Shown: positions 1 through 8,443 of the stretch, piece after piece
Numbering within the stretch: position 1 is the first letter of the stretch
How the letters are laid out: each line of letters begins with the position of its first letter
Source: Lachnospiraceae bacterium
GTDB lineage: Bacteria > Bacillota > Clostridia > Lachnospirales > Lachnospiraceae
Reading direction: 5' to 3'
Length of the DNA stretch: 64,000 bases
Assembly: GCA_017938145.1 (NCBI GenBank)
Contig: JAGBCB010000034.1
Coordinates: 41,162-105,161, forward strand
The notes under the pieces: model-generated
Database searches by the model: none
Told to the model about the DNA's origin: nothing
The model's input: the letters and a program-made list of their open reading frames with translations, nothing else
Made by a program: the position numbers and the translations under genes

Positions 1-711
1 CGAAGCTTTCTGTGTTGGTGCAGGGGTTGATGTTGGCTTAGCTTGCGGCTTTAGGTTATCGGGTACCTCCGAAGTCGCGGTTGGTGTAGGAGTATTCTCC
101 CCTGCCGCTTCACTTACATAAGGAGGTGCATCAATAAATTCACAGTTTTGGTAGCCATGAATATCGATTGATACTTCGTATTTTTCATAATACATATCAT
201 ACTGATATGAAATACCTACATCGAACAATCCTGTATTGCTTAGAGAATACTCATGCCAAAAAAACTTATCCTCATCAACACGCCACTCTACAGAGCGCCA
301 TCCTTCCGTATTATCTAACGTGTTATCATATACCTCTAAGTCCGGATTCAATATTTCCACACAGTCTACATATTTCAGTACATTCTCAAAGAAATCCGTT
401 TCTGCTTCAAACTCCAGCTCTACCCAGCTTCTTCCCGGTGCTGATCTAAATATAACATAGTCGGTACACTCTCCGAAAAACATCTCAGGATTAATAAGGT
501 AAAATAACGTTCTATTCTCCAAATACACAAAAAAACCGCCTACTACTACCGCAAGCATAACAAATACACCTGCAATAATACCCAGCAGTTTTTTCTTAGA
601 CTTTTTATTTTCCTTTTTCAGTTTTTTTACCGGTAAGTTAACCTCTGTTCCGCAATTACTGCAGAACTTGGCATTATCCGGTAATTTCATTCCACATTCC
701 TGACAATACAT
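1..711 (-). CDS. Zinc-ribbon membrane-anchored protein, C-terminus outside window
   Basis: The open frame runs from an ATG at 711 off the left edge, giving 237 residues without a stop. The N-terminus has two CxxC pairs (CQEC near residue 3, CSNC near 17), a zinc-ribbon of the type found at the N-terminus of many Firmicutes membrane proteins. A Lys-rich stretch and one membrane segment (about residues 39-63) follow. The outer part is acidic and aromatic, and it ends in a Thr/Pro-rich linker (PTPTATSEVP) that probably leads to another domain beyond the edge. An AGGAG ribosome site sits 9 bases upstream of the ATG and a good sigma-A promoter lies at 745-774. Function is unknown; the topology suggests a cytoplasmic zinc ribbon with an exported domain. 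Confidence 0.8.
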   Translation of the reverse strand, partial: MYCQECGMKLPDNAKFCSNCGTEVNLPVKKLKKENKKSKKKLLGIIAGVFVMLAVVVGGFFVYLENRTLFYLINPEMFFGECTDYVIFRSAPGRSWVELEFEAETDFFENVLKYVDCVEILNPDLEVYDNTLDNTEGWRSVEWRVDEDKFFWHEYSLSNTGLFDVGISYQYDMYYEKYEVSIDIHGYQNCEFIDAPPYVSEAAGENTPTPTATSEVPDNLKPQAKPTSTPAPTQKAS

Positions 712-744
712 CAAAAAAAACTCCTCTTTGGTTCTTTTGATACT

Positions 745-774
745 ATTATAAAGCACACAAAAAATGTTTGTCAA
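745..774 (-). promoter_or_regulatory. Sigma-A promoter of the zinc-ribbon gene
   Basis: Read on the minus strand, TTGACA (769-774) and TATAAT (745-750) are separated by 18 bases. Both hexamers are perfect consensus. The predicted start lies about 30 bases before the ATG at 711. Confidence 0.8.
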
Positions 775-793
775 TAAATAGGGAATTATCTGT

Positions 794-1336
794 TTACTGG
801 AAATCATACCTTGTAATACTACAGTTTTCCACACCAAACTCCGCATATTCCGCATTGGTCATTTCGTAAAAGTAGGATTGGATGACTCTGGCGATACCGT
901 TATGCGCCACCAGAATATAGGTCTTTTCTTCCGACTCTGCCTTGACATCATCCAAAAGATTGTAAATGCGCTGCGCTAAATGCAGCATGCTTTCACCGCC
1001 CTCGTAACGGCACACAAACTGCTTCTTTGCTTCCTTAAATTCTACCCCGTCTCTGGCAGTACCTTCATACTTACCAAAGTTCTGCTCCCTGAGACGTTCC
1101 TCCACCTGCATTGGAATGCCTGTCATTTCCGAAATATGACGGGCAGTTTCCGCCGCCCGCACCAGCGGAGAATACAAAATCATATCCGCAGAAAGTCCCT
1201 GCTCAATAAACTTTTTTCCTGTTTCGATGGCCTGCTCATGACCTTTTTCCGTAAGGGCTATGTCTGTTGCACCACAAATTTTATTTTCTACATTCCAGGC
1301 GCTTTGGCCGTGACGGATGAAGTAAAAGTGTCCCAT
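794..1336 (-). CDS. Histidine phosphatase family protein (phosphoglycerate mutase-like)
   Basis: This 180-residue protein has the RHGQSAWN signature at residues 8-15, in which His9 would be the phospho-acceptor. A second histidine motif, VAHNG, lies near residue 145. Length and motifs fit the small GpmB/CobC-like branch of the histidine phosphatase superfamily, which removes phosphate from small metabolites or sugar phosphates in the cytoplasm. The exact substrate cannot be told from sequence. A GGAG ribosome site precedes the ATG at a normal distance. It lies 77 bases after the long operon that ends at 1414 and may be separately transcribed, because a weak terminator-like hairpin sits between them. 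Confidence 0.9.
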   Translation of the reverse strand: MGHFYFIRHGQSAWNVENKICGATDIALTEKGHEQAIETGKKFIEQGLSADMILYSPLVRAAETARHISEMTGIPMQVEERLREQNFGKYEGTARDGVEFKEAKKQFVCRYEGGESMLHLAQRIYNLLDDVKAESEEKTYILVAHNGIARVIQSYFYEMTNAEYAEFGVENCSITRYDFQ

Positions 1337-1375
1337 GATGTTCTCCTCTCCTTGTTTTTCCTTTTACCGATTAGA

Positions 1376-1408
1376 CGCAAAAAAATGATAGAAAAGGTTT
1401 CATTTTGC
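1376..1408 (-). terminator. Weak terminator-like hairpin after the long minus-strand operon
   Basis: On the minus strand, AAAATGA and TCATTTT form a 7-bp A/T-rich stem around an 11-base loop, followed by a T run. It lies just after the stop of the last operon gene at 1414. The stem is weak, so read-through into the phosphatase gene is possible. Confidence 0.4.
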
Positions 1409-1413
1409 TGTAA

Positions 1414-1845
1414 TTATTCTTCTGTAATCAGCGATGTCAAATAATCTTGTAAGTTAATATCATTTACAATGGTATATTGATTATCAGCACAATCTATACG
1501 ATCTCCACCAAGAACAACTGAAATGATTTCAATTTTACCTCCATCCTCATTTATAAAGTGCAACTCATAGCTTACATCATATGGTTTACAATAACTCTTA
1601 TATTTTTTTAATTTCAGTTCAGAGAATACATCACAAATTTCCTCTACAGTTCCTGCATCTGAAATCATATAATCTTTATAAGTGTCACCTGTTATGCTTG
1701 AAAACACTCTGATTTTTATTTCTTTCGTTTGCGACAAATCGCCGATAATACTGCGCTTATATATTAAAAACAGAATTACTCCCACAAAAACAACCAATAA
1801 AAATACAATTATCCATTTTTTTGCAGTAATCCTCTTCTTTTCCAT
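1414..1845 (-). CDS. Small membrane-anchored protein of unknown function
   Basis: This 143-residue protein has a basic N-terminus, a single membrane segment (about residues 12-30) and a roughly 110-residue outer part rich in Ile, Val, Asp and Tyr. I recognise no family. Its ATG at 1845 is 6 bases past the preceding stop codon. Its ribosome site (GAGGAG) overlaps the last codons of that gene, so the two are almost certainly translated together. It is the last gene of the long operon starting at 11439. Position suggests an accessory role in that envelope-associated system, but nothing in the sequence shows which. Confidence 0.75.
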   Translation of the reverse strand: MEKKRITAKKWIIVFLLVVFVGVILFLIYKRSIIGDLSQTKEIKIRVFSSITGDTYKDYMISDAGTVEEICDVFSELKLKKYKSYCKPYDVSYELHFINEDGGKIEIISVVLGGDRIDCADNQYTIVNDINLQDYLTSLITEE

Positions 1846-1851
1846 ATGTTT

Positions 1852-2274
1852 TTACTCCTCTGCTACAACCCGTTCTTCATTCTCCAGACTTTCACTAAAC
1901 ACATCCACAACCCGGTCCTTTTCCTTAAGCCCCCTTGTGACCTTCACATAGTCCCCGGTTTCTCCGGCCGTTTCCACGCCTTTTAAACGCACCACCTCAT
2001 AACTTCCATAAGGCACTTCCACGGTTTCCAGTACATATATCATATTATACTGCACCGCTTCTTTGGGAATCAAGAGAAAAGTTTCTTCCGTGATTATCCG
2101 ATGCTCTTCTCCGTTCTTTTCCCAGGTTTTTGTGACCTTTTCCTGATGAGGTTTCGGATTTACCACCGTCACATGCTCACGGAACATGCAATCTATTTTT
2201 TGATGAAACAACGTGCCCAACAACAGCAGTCCAAAGAACAATGCTGTCAGCAGGCATAAAACTTTTTTCCTCAT
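1852..2274 (-). CDS. Membrane-anchored protein resembling the C-terminal domain of HlyD/RND-type adaptor proteins
   Basis: The protein has 140 residues. An N-terminal membrane segment (about 5-25) is followed by an exported region. Its end, around residues 112-126 (YVKVTRGLKEKDRVV), resembles the final beta domain of membrane fusion proteins, where a V..GL..GD.VV pattern is typical. The coiled-coil hairpin and lipoyl halves of a full adaptor (300-400 residues) are absent, so this is either a minimal adaptor-like domain or a coincidental match. It lies 23 bases after an ABC permease gene and 6 bases before the next small protein, inside the operon that starts at 11439. The family assignment is tentative. 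Confidence 0.65.
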   Translation of the reverse strand: MRKKVLCLLTALFFGLLLLGTLFHQKIDCMFREHVTVVNPKPHQEKVTKTWEKNGEEHRIITEETFLLIPKEAVQYNMIYVLETVEVPYGSYEVVRLKGVETAGETGDYVKVTRGLKEKDRVVDVFSESLENEERVVAEE

Positions 2275-2297
2275 TACACATCTCCATTCAGCCTTTT

Positions 2298-3050
2298 CTA
2301 CGCCTTTAAATGTCCCAGTCCCTCCGTCAGCTCTTCCTCATAGAAACCGTACAAAAGAAGCATTGGTATCATACAGAGAATGCCCACAGCAAAAATCAGG
2401 TGACTGTTGGCGGATGTCAGGCTTTCTGCCAGCACAGACAGCGGCTTTAAGGTTTCCTTTTTTACAAAGTACAGCGGCTGCTCCACCATGTTGAAGCCTT
2501 CCGCAAACATAAACACAAACACTGCCGCAATGCAGGCCCGCATCTGGGGAAGTATTACCGAGCACAATATCCGGAATACCGAACCGGTTTCCAGTCTTGC
2601 CGCCTCAAAACCCTCGTATGGCACGGAATCCATGTACTGATACATGAGATAAATGGCGAAGGGCGAAGCCAGCATCGGAAGTATCAGTGCTTCCGTTTTG
2701 TCAAGCAGGGACAAATCCCGAAGGCCGATATAATTTGGCAGCAGTGTGGTCTGTAATGGCATCATCATCAGAAGCAACAGCACAAAAAGGATGCCCTTCA
2801 CATGTTTTATCCGCCCAAATTTTAAGCCCACTGCCGCAAGCACCGCTACAACAACGGAACCGATGCCAATGGCTGCTGCGATTCCTAAAGAGAACCAGAA
2901 CTTCGGATAAAACCAGAACTCCTCCACCAAAACCGAGAAAAAATCCGCCAAAGTCGCTTTGGTAACGGTAAGCACCACCGGCAGCAGCAGACAGACGGCG
3001 ATAACAAGCTGAAATATATGTATTAAAATTTTTCCAAAGAATTTCGCCAT
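2298..3050 (-). CDS. Carbohydrate-type ABC transporter permease (MalG-like)
   Basis: This 250-residue protein has about six hydrophobic helices. The ABC permease EAA loop is visible near residues 150-170 (EAARLETGSVFRILCSVILP), the site that docks on the ATPase subunit. Length and motif fit the MalG/CUT1 half of a binding-protein-dependent sugar importer in the membrane. The start is supported by GGAG 10 bases upstream. It pairs with the MalF-like permease at 3078 and the solute-binding fusion at 3875. No ATPase gene lies in the operon, so a shared ATPase encoded elsewhere (MsmK type) is the simplest supply. The substrate is unknown. Confidence 0.88.
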   Translation of the reverse strand: MAKFFGKILIHIFQLVIAVCLLLPVVLTVTKATLADFFSVLVEEFWFYPKFWFSLGIAAAIGIGSVVVAVLAAVGLKFGRIKHVKGILFVLLLLMMMPLQTTLLPNYIGLRDLSLLDKTEALILPMLASPFAIYLMYQYMDSVPYEGFEAARLETGSVFRILCSVILPQMRACIAAVFVFMFAEGFNMVEQPLYFVKKETLKPLSVLAESLTSANSHLIFAVGILCMIPMLLLYGFYEEELTEGLGHLKA

Positions 3051-3077
3051 TTGGATGCTCTCCTTCCTGCCGTATCG

Positions 3078-3863
3078 TTACTCTGCGCCGTTCTTCCTTC
3101 CACTGCACAACGCCACAAAGCCCGCCAGCAGCAGCGTAATCATCACGGATGACGCCGCCATGGACTGGTAATTCAGTTTCAAAAACTGGTTGTTCATGTA
3201 ATATTGCAACGTATAACTGTAATCCGGCGGATAGTTTGCACCGTAGTACAGGTAGCTTTCCCTGAAGGTACGGAAGCAGTACACCACACCCAAAATCATC
3301 GTAAACTGAATCGGTTTTGCACAAACCGGCAGCGTGATATACGCATGCATGGTCAGCGGTCCTGCCCCGTCCATGCGGGCTGCCTCGTAAATTTCCGGTT
3401 CCACCGAAGAAAAGGCCGCCACAAGAATTACCACGCCCATGCCGATGTATTTCCATAGGAAAATGCTGTAAATAGGAAGCTCCGATTCCACCTTCTCAAA
3501 CACCAGAAGAAAGGCCGCCACTACGCTGACCGAAGGCAGAAACAGCGGTAAAATCGACAATTTCCGCACAAAACGCCCCATCCGTCCCGCATATAAACTG
3601 AGCAGGGAAATTAAGATTGCCAACAACAGAAACAGCGGTACGCAGATTGCAATCAGCTTTAATGTATTAAAACATGCCAGCTGGAAATATTGATTTGTCA
3701 GCACGTTTTTGTAATTCCGAAGCCAGACAAATTCCTTCTGGTACTGCCCCTTCAAAACGGAATAATAAAGCACCTTTAGAAAGGGCAGAAAGTAAAACAG
3801 AAGAAGTCCTGCCGCTGCCGGTAAAATACATAATTTTAACTTGGTAAAGAATTTTAGTTTCAT
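3078..3863 (-). CDS. Carbohydrate-type ABC transporter permease (MalF-like)
   Basis: I place the start at the ATG at 3863 (261 residues). The open frame extends further upstream, but that part lies inside the preceding gene, is Cys/Arg-rich and has no membrane helices. The chosen ATG has an AAGGTG site 7 bases upstream and starts a normal hydrophobic first helix. The EAA loop (EAARMDGAGPLTMHAYITLP) is clear at about residues 172-191. It would form the heterodimeric membrane channel with the 2298-3050 protein. The start is 12 bases from the stop of the solute-binding gene. As in its partner, the sequence fits the CUT1 sugar family but does not reveal the sugar. Confidence 0.88.
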   Translation of the reverse strand: MKLKFFTKLKLCILPAAAGLLLFYFLPFLKVLYYSVLKGQYQKEFVWLRNYKNVLTNQYFQLACFNTLKLIAICVPLFLLLAILISLLSLYAGRMGRFVRKLSILPLFLPSVSVVAAFLLVFEKVESELPIYSIFLWKYIGMGVVILVAAFSSVEPEIYEAARMDGAGPLTMHAYITLPVCAKPIQFTMILGVVYCFRTFRESYLYYGANYPPDYSYTLQYYMNNQFLKLNYQSMAASSVMITLLLAGFVALCSGRKNGAE

Positions 3864-3874
3864 GTAATTGCACC

Positions 3875-5911
3875 TTATTCCCCGTAATACATATTCACCA
3901 CACGGTTCAGTTCCTTTATCACTTCTTCTGCATCTGTCACCTGACCTGCCGCATACAAATAATAGCTGGTAAACAGCCCATCCGGCCATCCAAACACCAT
4001 CTCACCCTTACGGAACAGTTCACAGACATCCCGCATCACAACATCCTGTGCATAACGCTCTGTGTTGGAAGACAAGAACGTGGCAGGATTGGCAATATAA
4101 AGCTCGGACATTACTTTCACAAAGTTAAGCAGTTCTTCCTTGTTCTCTGAATTTGGATTCAACACCAGAAACTGACTGCTTACCTGCACAGTTTCCTCCT
4201 CGCCAAACATACCGGGCACGATACACACACGAATTCCTTCCGCCCCTAAATATTTCTCAAAGCTCCAGGTATCACGTGCACCGGTTTCATCCAGAAACAC
4301 CCTTGCTGCACCGCGCCTTTTTCGGGATGCCTCCCGTTCCGCACCGGAAAGTGATTCCTCTTCTTCCAGACGTTCTACTCTTCCAAAATTTATATAAGAA
4401 TTCCGGTAAAAGGCATCGCTATAATCCTCATTTACATTTCGTTCACTATATAGGAAATTAAGAATTTCCCGAAATTCCTTCGTATCAAAATTGATGGTAT
4501 CCTCATTGCGGTACTTCCATAAATAATTCTGCAACAAGGTTCCCTGCATCGGCTGCAAGTTATACCAGCCGAATTCGCCGTTTGCATGAAGCACCTTAGC
4601 CGCCTCGCATAAGTCCGGCATGGTTTTGATATTTTCTATGGACAGCCCATACTTATTCAGATTCTGTTCATTGTAAACTAAACCGCCGGCATATGCCTCC
4701 AATGGCAGCATCCAGATATCCCCGTTATAGGTGGCCCCCTGCTTTACACATGGCCAGCACTCCGCCCAGTAGGTTTCAATAACCTCCGCCGGAATCGGCA
4801 AATAAGCCATGGCATCCCGAAGCGCCGTCGCCTCCGCCATGTCGGTATTCATAATCACAAAGTCATAATCCTTGTCCTCTGCCAACACCTTTAACGCCAG
4901 CTCCTCCCAGTCGATGACCTCTAAATCAATGTTATAGCCTGCCCACTCTGTAGTAGAAAGTTCACTGGTAACATAGCCCTTTAACGGTTCGTTCCAGGTT
5001 ACGTAGGCTTCCGTGTCAAAATGATAAACCTTATCCGTATCGCCCTCCGGAACATACAGCCTTCCCCCGGCTATCTGCGGATTTGCCGGGGTGACATATA
5101 CCGGCTGTGCCGTAAACCGGGACACCTTCTTTGGTTCCCTCGGATGAAAACAAACATACTGTGCACTGTACAGCATGCCATACATCAGGTCCGTTTTATC
5201 ATCATACACCAAATCCGACAGCTCGTAGGTGAAATTGCTGGCATATTCTTCGGACAATTTTCCCGTATCCGCATGATACTCCTGAAAATAATAGGAACCG
5301 TCCTCATCCTGCACATTCAGCCAATACAAATCTCCCGAACCATGAGTCATATTTTTCATTCGTTCTACCGGAACCGTCTCCAGCACAGCGGTATCAAGAT
5401 GATATACAAAAAACTGCTTTCCGGCTTCCGTAAAACAAGGCATCATCAGGGTATGTTCCCCCGCCGCCATCTGAAGCACCGTATGAAAACCATCCAGCGT
5501 AGCCACCAGACGGCTCTCTCCCGTGGTAACATTAAGTTCCAGCAAAGAACTTTTCAAACCACGAAAGAAATATAACGTATCTCCATACATACATAGAGCA
5601 GAGAAATTTAACGCACTAAGCGGCGGTTCTTCTCCATAATACCCATAGGTTTCCGGTGCTTCCACATCTGCCGTTATCAAAAACTGCGCCACAGGCGTCC
5701 CATCCATAGCACACTTATAAATGGTGGAATCACCGTTGGCTGCATAGTAGTAAAACTCTCCTGCTTCATCCACACAAAAGGAGGACAACCCGGGAATGGA
5801 AAGTTCTGTGATTGTTTTGTCTTTTTGTTCTATCACTTCCTCCTGTGGCTTGTTACAGCCGACAAACAGCAGGAAAAACACCAAAAATACTACCAGTCTT
5901 TTATAGTTCAT
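3875..5911 (-). CDS. Lipoprotein: beta-propeller-like N-terminal half joined to an ABC solute-binding half
   Basis: This is a 678-residue lipoprotein whose signal ends in a lipobox (FVGC, lipidated Cys19). Residues about 35-310 consist of short repeats with patterns such as GDTLYFF, GDLYWLN and DKTDLMYGML, typical of propeller blades and similar in style to the three lipoproteins just upstream. Residues about 310-678 look like an extracellular solute-binding protein of family 1: a DYDFVIMNTD-like stretch, a WMLPLEAYAGGLVYNEQNL segment and an NPATFLSS helix region. Solute-binding proteins are usually 400-450 residues alone, so the N-terminal half is extra. It precedes two permease genes, and the binding half presumably delivers solute to them. 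The fold of the first half is inferred from repeat rhythm only. Confidence 0.82.
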   Translation of the reverse strand: MNYKRLVVFLVFFLLFVGCNKPQEEVIEQKDKTITELSIPGLSSFCVDEAGEFYYYAANGDSTIYKCAMDGTPVAQFLITADVEAPETYGYYGEEPPLSALNFSALCMYGDTLYFFRGLKSSLLELNVTTGESRLVATLDGFHTVLQMAAGEHTLMMPCFTEAGKQFFVYHLDTAVLETVPVERMKNMTHGSGDLYWLNVQDEDGSYYFQEYHADTGKLSEEYASNFTYELSDLVYDDKTDLMYGMLYSAQYVCFHPREPKKVSRFTAQPVYVTPANPQIAGGRLYVPEGDTDKVYHFDTEAYVTWNEPLKGYVTSELSTTEWAGYNIDLEVIDWEELALKVLAEDKDYDFVIMNTDMAEATALRDAMAYLPIPAEVIETYWAECWPCVKQGATYNGDIWMLPLEAYAGGLVYNEQNLNKYGLSIENIKTMPDLCEAAKVLHANGEFGWYNLQPMQGTLLQNYLWKYRNEDTINFDTKEFREILNFLYSERNVNEDYSDAFYRNSYINFGRVERLEEEESLSGAEREASRKRRGAARVFLDETGARDTWSFEKYLGAEGIRVCIVPGMFGEEETVQVSSQFLVLNPNSENKEELLNFVKVMSELYIANPATFLSSNTERYAQDVVMRDVCELFRKGEMVFGWPDGLFTSYYLYAAGQVTDAEEVIKELNRVVNMYYGE

Positions 5912-5973
5912 TCGTTGCCACCTCCGTAAGTTCTTTATTGTTCATGCAGAATATTTAAGTTTTATTACAAGGA

Positions 5974-7170
5974 TTAGTAAATTTGTCCGGTTTCGCCGAT
6001 TTCTAAGTCATAATAAAACAAAGTATATTTAGATTTTCCGTCTATATATATTTTATCCTCCGCATAAATTGCCTTTGGTGTCAGGAAGATATTATAAATT
6101 CCATTGCTTGCTTCCGTTGGAATCCAAAAAAGTTCCGGTTCTTTCATGGTCTCATTCCACCGATAAAAGAAAGTATACATTTTATCTGACTTAAGTTCTT
6201 CTCCGTTCCACATACGACCACTCTGATTGTTATATCCATCTCTGGAAAAATAAATGGTTTCTCCATCACTTACCACTGTCTGGTCCGCATAAAGTCCTAA
6301 TTCATACTCCCGATTAGTCTTCAAATTCCAGACACGGAATTTTGTTGATAAATCCCGTGCATTGCCTGCATCTGACATGCATAAATAATTTCCTGCCAGA
6401 AGAGGAAATATTCCACGTTGTTTTAATACTTTCGTGCTTTCTCCATCGAACACTAAAAGATATCCCTTCCACCGTAGTTTAAAATTCGCAATATGACTAA
6501 TTCCATACTCTGTGCTATATGAAGGAAAATCACTATATAAAAAAGTATCATCAATTATCACTTCATTCTTTCCGTCTAAATCCATAACAGAAAGTCCATT
6601 CCAACTCAAATGTATTTTTTCATCTTTAATCACAAATGGACCGGAATGTTCCTCTGCTACCTGCTCTATTTCTCCGGTTTCCACATGCACCCTCATAATG
6701 GCAGTATGTTCTGTATTATAATATAACCATTCTCCACTTAACTGTAACATGCTGGGAAACTTATCATTTGTCTGACAAATCAGTCGTTTATTTTCTCCAT
6801 TATAATCACTCACATAGATGGCATTTTCATTTTGGTCAACATAATACAAATTTCCTTCCTCATCATAGGTCACATACCCATAATTCATCAAATTGGAATT
6901 ACGGATGGAATCCTCTTTGTCTACAAAACCGTTAAGCTCTGAAATATCCATCCGTTCCAAACCGTTTATGTACCTCTGCGCAAGCACATCTGCCGTTGGC
7001 GTTGGTGTTGCCGCCGGTGTGTTCGTCGGCGTAGGAAGCGGCGTTTCTGTTGGAGCAACTGTCTCGGTTGGTGTTGGTGTCATATTTGACGTTTCGCTAT
7101 TATCCTTTGTAGTACAGGCACATAACAGCGCAAGTGTCAAAGCACTAATATACAATAATTTCTTTTTCAT
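5974..7170 (-). CDS. Propeller-like (DUF5050-type) lipoprotein, paralogue 1
   Basis: This is a 398-residue lipoprotein with a lipobox at LCAC (Cys19) and a Thr/Pro-rich spacer to about residue 62 (e.g. TPLPTPTNTP). The remaining body has repeated blade-like units. The clearest is at about residues 90-135 (NYGYVTYDEEGNLYYVD, then ENAIYVSDYNGENKRLI), which resembles the DUF5050 / LRP1-like propeller family. The C-terminus ends YYDLEIGETGQIY, nearly identical to the ends of the two upstream paralogues. The Thr/Pro spacer would hold the domain away from the membrane. It sits 35 bases after paralogue 2 and 62 bases before the propeller/solute-binding fusion. A ligand-sensing or binding role is inference from gene context. 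Confidence 0.8.
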   Translation of the reverse strand: MKKKLLYISALTLALLCACTTKDNSETSNMTPTPTETVAPTETPLPTPTNTPAATPTPTADVLAQRYINGLERMDISELNGFVDKEDSIRNSNLMNYGYVTYDEEGNLYYVDQNENAIYVSDYNGENKRLICQTNDKFPSMLQLSGEWLYYNTEHTAIMRVHVETGEIEQVAEEHSGPFVIKDEKIHLSWNGLSVMDLDGKNEVIIDDTFLYSDFPSYSTEYGISHIANFKLRWKGYLLVFDGESTKVLKQRGIFPLLAGNYLCMSDAGNARDLSTKFRVWNLKTNREYELGLYADQTVVSDGETIYFSRDGYNNQSGRMWNGEELKSDKMYTFFYRWNETMKEPELFWIPTEASNGIYNIFLTPKAIYAEDKIYIDGKSKYTLFYYDLEIGETGQIY

Positions 7171-7205
7171 AGACTTCCTCCTCCGTCTACAGGCATGGTT
7201 TATTC

Positions 7206-8393
7206 CTAGTAAATCACCCCGGTTTCGCCGGTTTCTAAATCATAGTACAAACAGTGATACACCCACTTGCCCTCCTCTTTCATCTGAGGCATAGCATACA
7301 AAGCCTTTGGCGTAATGTACATCTCATAAAAATTGTCCGAATCGATACACCAGATTTCTTCCGTGGTTTCACCATTCCACTTAAAAATAACAGCGTCCCG
7401 CTCAGGCGCAGCTTCACCTTCTTTTATTGTTGTGTCTTTATACATCATTTTTTTATAATAAAAATTCTTTCCGTCACTCACTATCGTCTGATCCGTCCGT
7501 GAATTTATCACGAAGCGTTCCTTTGTTTCCAGGTTCCAAACATAGCGCACCTCTGCATTTTCTGCGTCCACTATACTGAAATAGTTTCCGGCCAACAACG
7601 GAAGATATCCTTTTTGCTTTAGAAGCATCAGTTTTTCTCCATCCACTTTTACGATATAGTCCTTATGTTTTTTGGTCGTCTGGTTTTCCCTGCTTACTGC
7701 TTCCATCATCCAATAGCCATCACCCTTTGTAAAAAAACCGGTGTAAAACCCTGAAGTATCCTGTACCAGCTTACAATCCTTTCCGTCCAAATCCGAGGAA
7801 GAAAAGCCTCCATTTTCCCTATCCTCCCAGTACAATTTGCCATCCTCCAGCCGGAAATGTCCGGAATATTCCTCACAAATTTGTTCTACTTCTCCTGTTT
7901 CTATATGTACTCTCATAATAGCGGTGTACTGGGTACCATAATAAAGCCAGTCCCCTTCCAACCGCATCCAGCCCCAGGCATCACTGCCTTCGAAAATCAG
8001 CCGTTTATTTTCCCCCTTATAATCACTGGCATAAATAGAATTGGTATTCCGGTCTACATAGTAAATGTTTTTCTCCGCATCATAGGTCAGATATCCATAA
8101 TTTAGAAAGTTGGAATTCCGCCGGGAGGTTTCCGCATCCACAGAACCACGAAGTTCTGTCCAGTCCACGGTTTCCAGGGAATTTATGTAGTTCTCCGCTC
8201 TTTGGTATGCCTGTTGATACTCTAACTGCTTCATCTCCAACGGCGACGGCGTACCGGTTGGCGCCGGGGTGTTTGTGACTTCCCTCCACTCCAGCGGAGT
8301 TGGGGATAATGTATCATTCCCAGTATCTGTTGTATTACATGCACATACCATTGCTAATGACAGCATACCTATGCATAATATTTTCTTCTTCAT
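7206..8393 (-). CDS. Propeller-like (DUF5050-type) lipoprotein, paralogue 2
   Basis: This 395-residue lipoprotein has its lipobox at VCAC (Cys19) and a short Thr/Pro spacer (TNTPAPTGTPSP). It is most similar to paralogue 1. The region NYGYLTYDAEKNIYYVD followed by NSIYASDYKGENKRLI matches it almost residue for residue, and both share MRVHIETGEVEQ-like and YYDLETGETGVIY segments. This indicates tandem duplication within the operon. An extra Lys/Thr-rich loop (about residues 235-245) and a longer insert near residues 315-330 separate the copies. The start is supported by GGAGG 8 bases upstream. The function is not known; an outer-surface lipoprotein is clear. Confidence 0.8.
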   Translation of the reverse strand: MKKKILCIGMLSLAMVCACNTTDTGNDTLSPTPLEWREVTNTPAPTGTPSPLEMKQLEYQQAYQRAENYINSLETVDWTELRGSVDAETSRRNSNFLNYGYLTYDAEKNIYYVDRNTNSIYASDYKGENKRLIFEGSDAWGWMRLEGDWLYYGTQYTAIMRVHIETGEVEQICEEYSGHFRLEDGKLYWEDRENGGFSSSDLDGKDCKLVQDTSGFYTGFFTKGDGYWMMEAVSRENQTTKKHKDYIVKVDGEKLMLLKQKGYLPLLAGNYFSIVDAENAEVRYVWNLETKERFVINSRTDQTIVSDGKNFYYKKMMYKDTTIKEGEAAPERDAVIFKWNGETTEEIWCIDSDNFYEMYITPKALYAMPQMKEEGKWVYHCLYYDLETGETGVIY

Positions 8394-8443
8394 AAATGTC
8401 CTCCGTTTTCTTATGTGTTTTCCCTGGCACCGCTTCCCACAAA

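Noticed and set aside
168-460. Plus-strand frames at the left edge
   Set aside because: They are antisense to the zinc-ribbon protein, whose frame is open across the region with a consensus promoter.
980-1444. A 154-codon plus-strand frame opposite the histidine phosphatase
   Set aside because: It lies antisense to the intact phosphatase with no family signature; no ribosome site was seen.
3864-3989. Longer N-terminus for the MalF-like permease
   Set aside because: The added part overlaps the upstream coding end, has no membrane helix and lacks a ribosome site.
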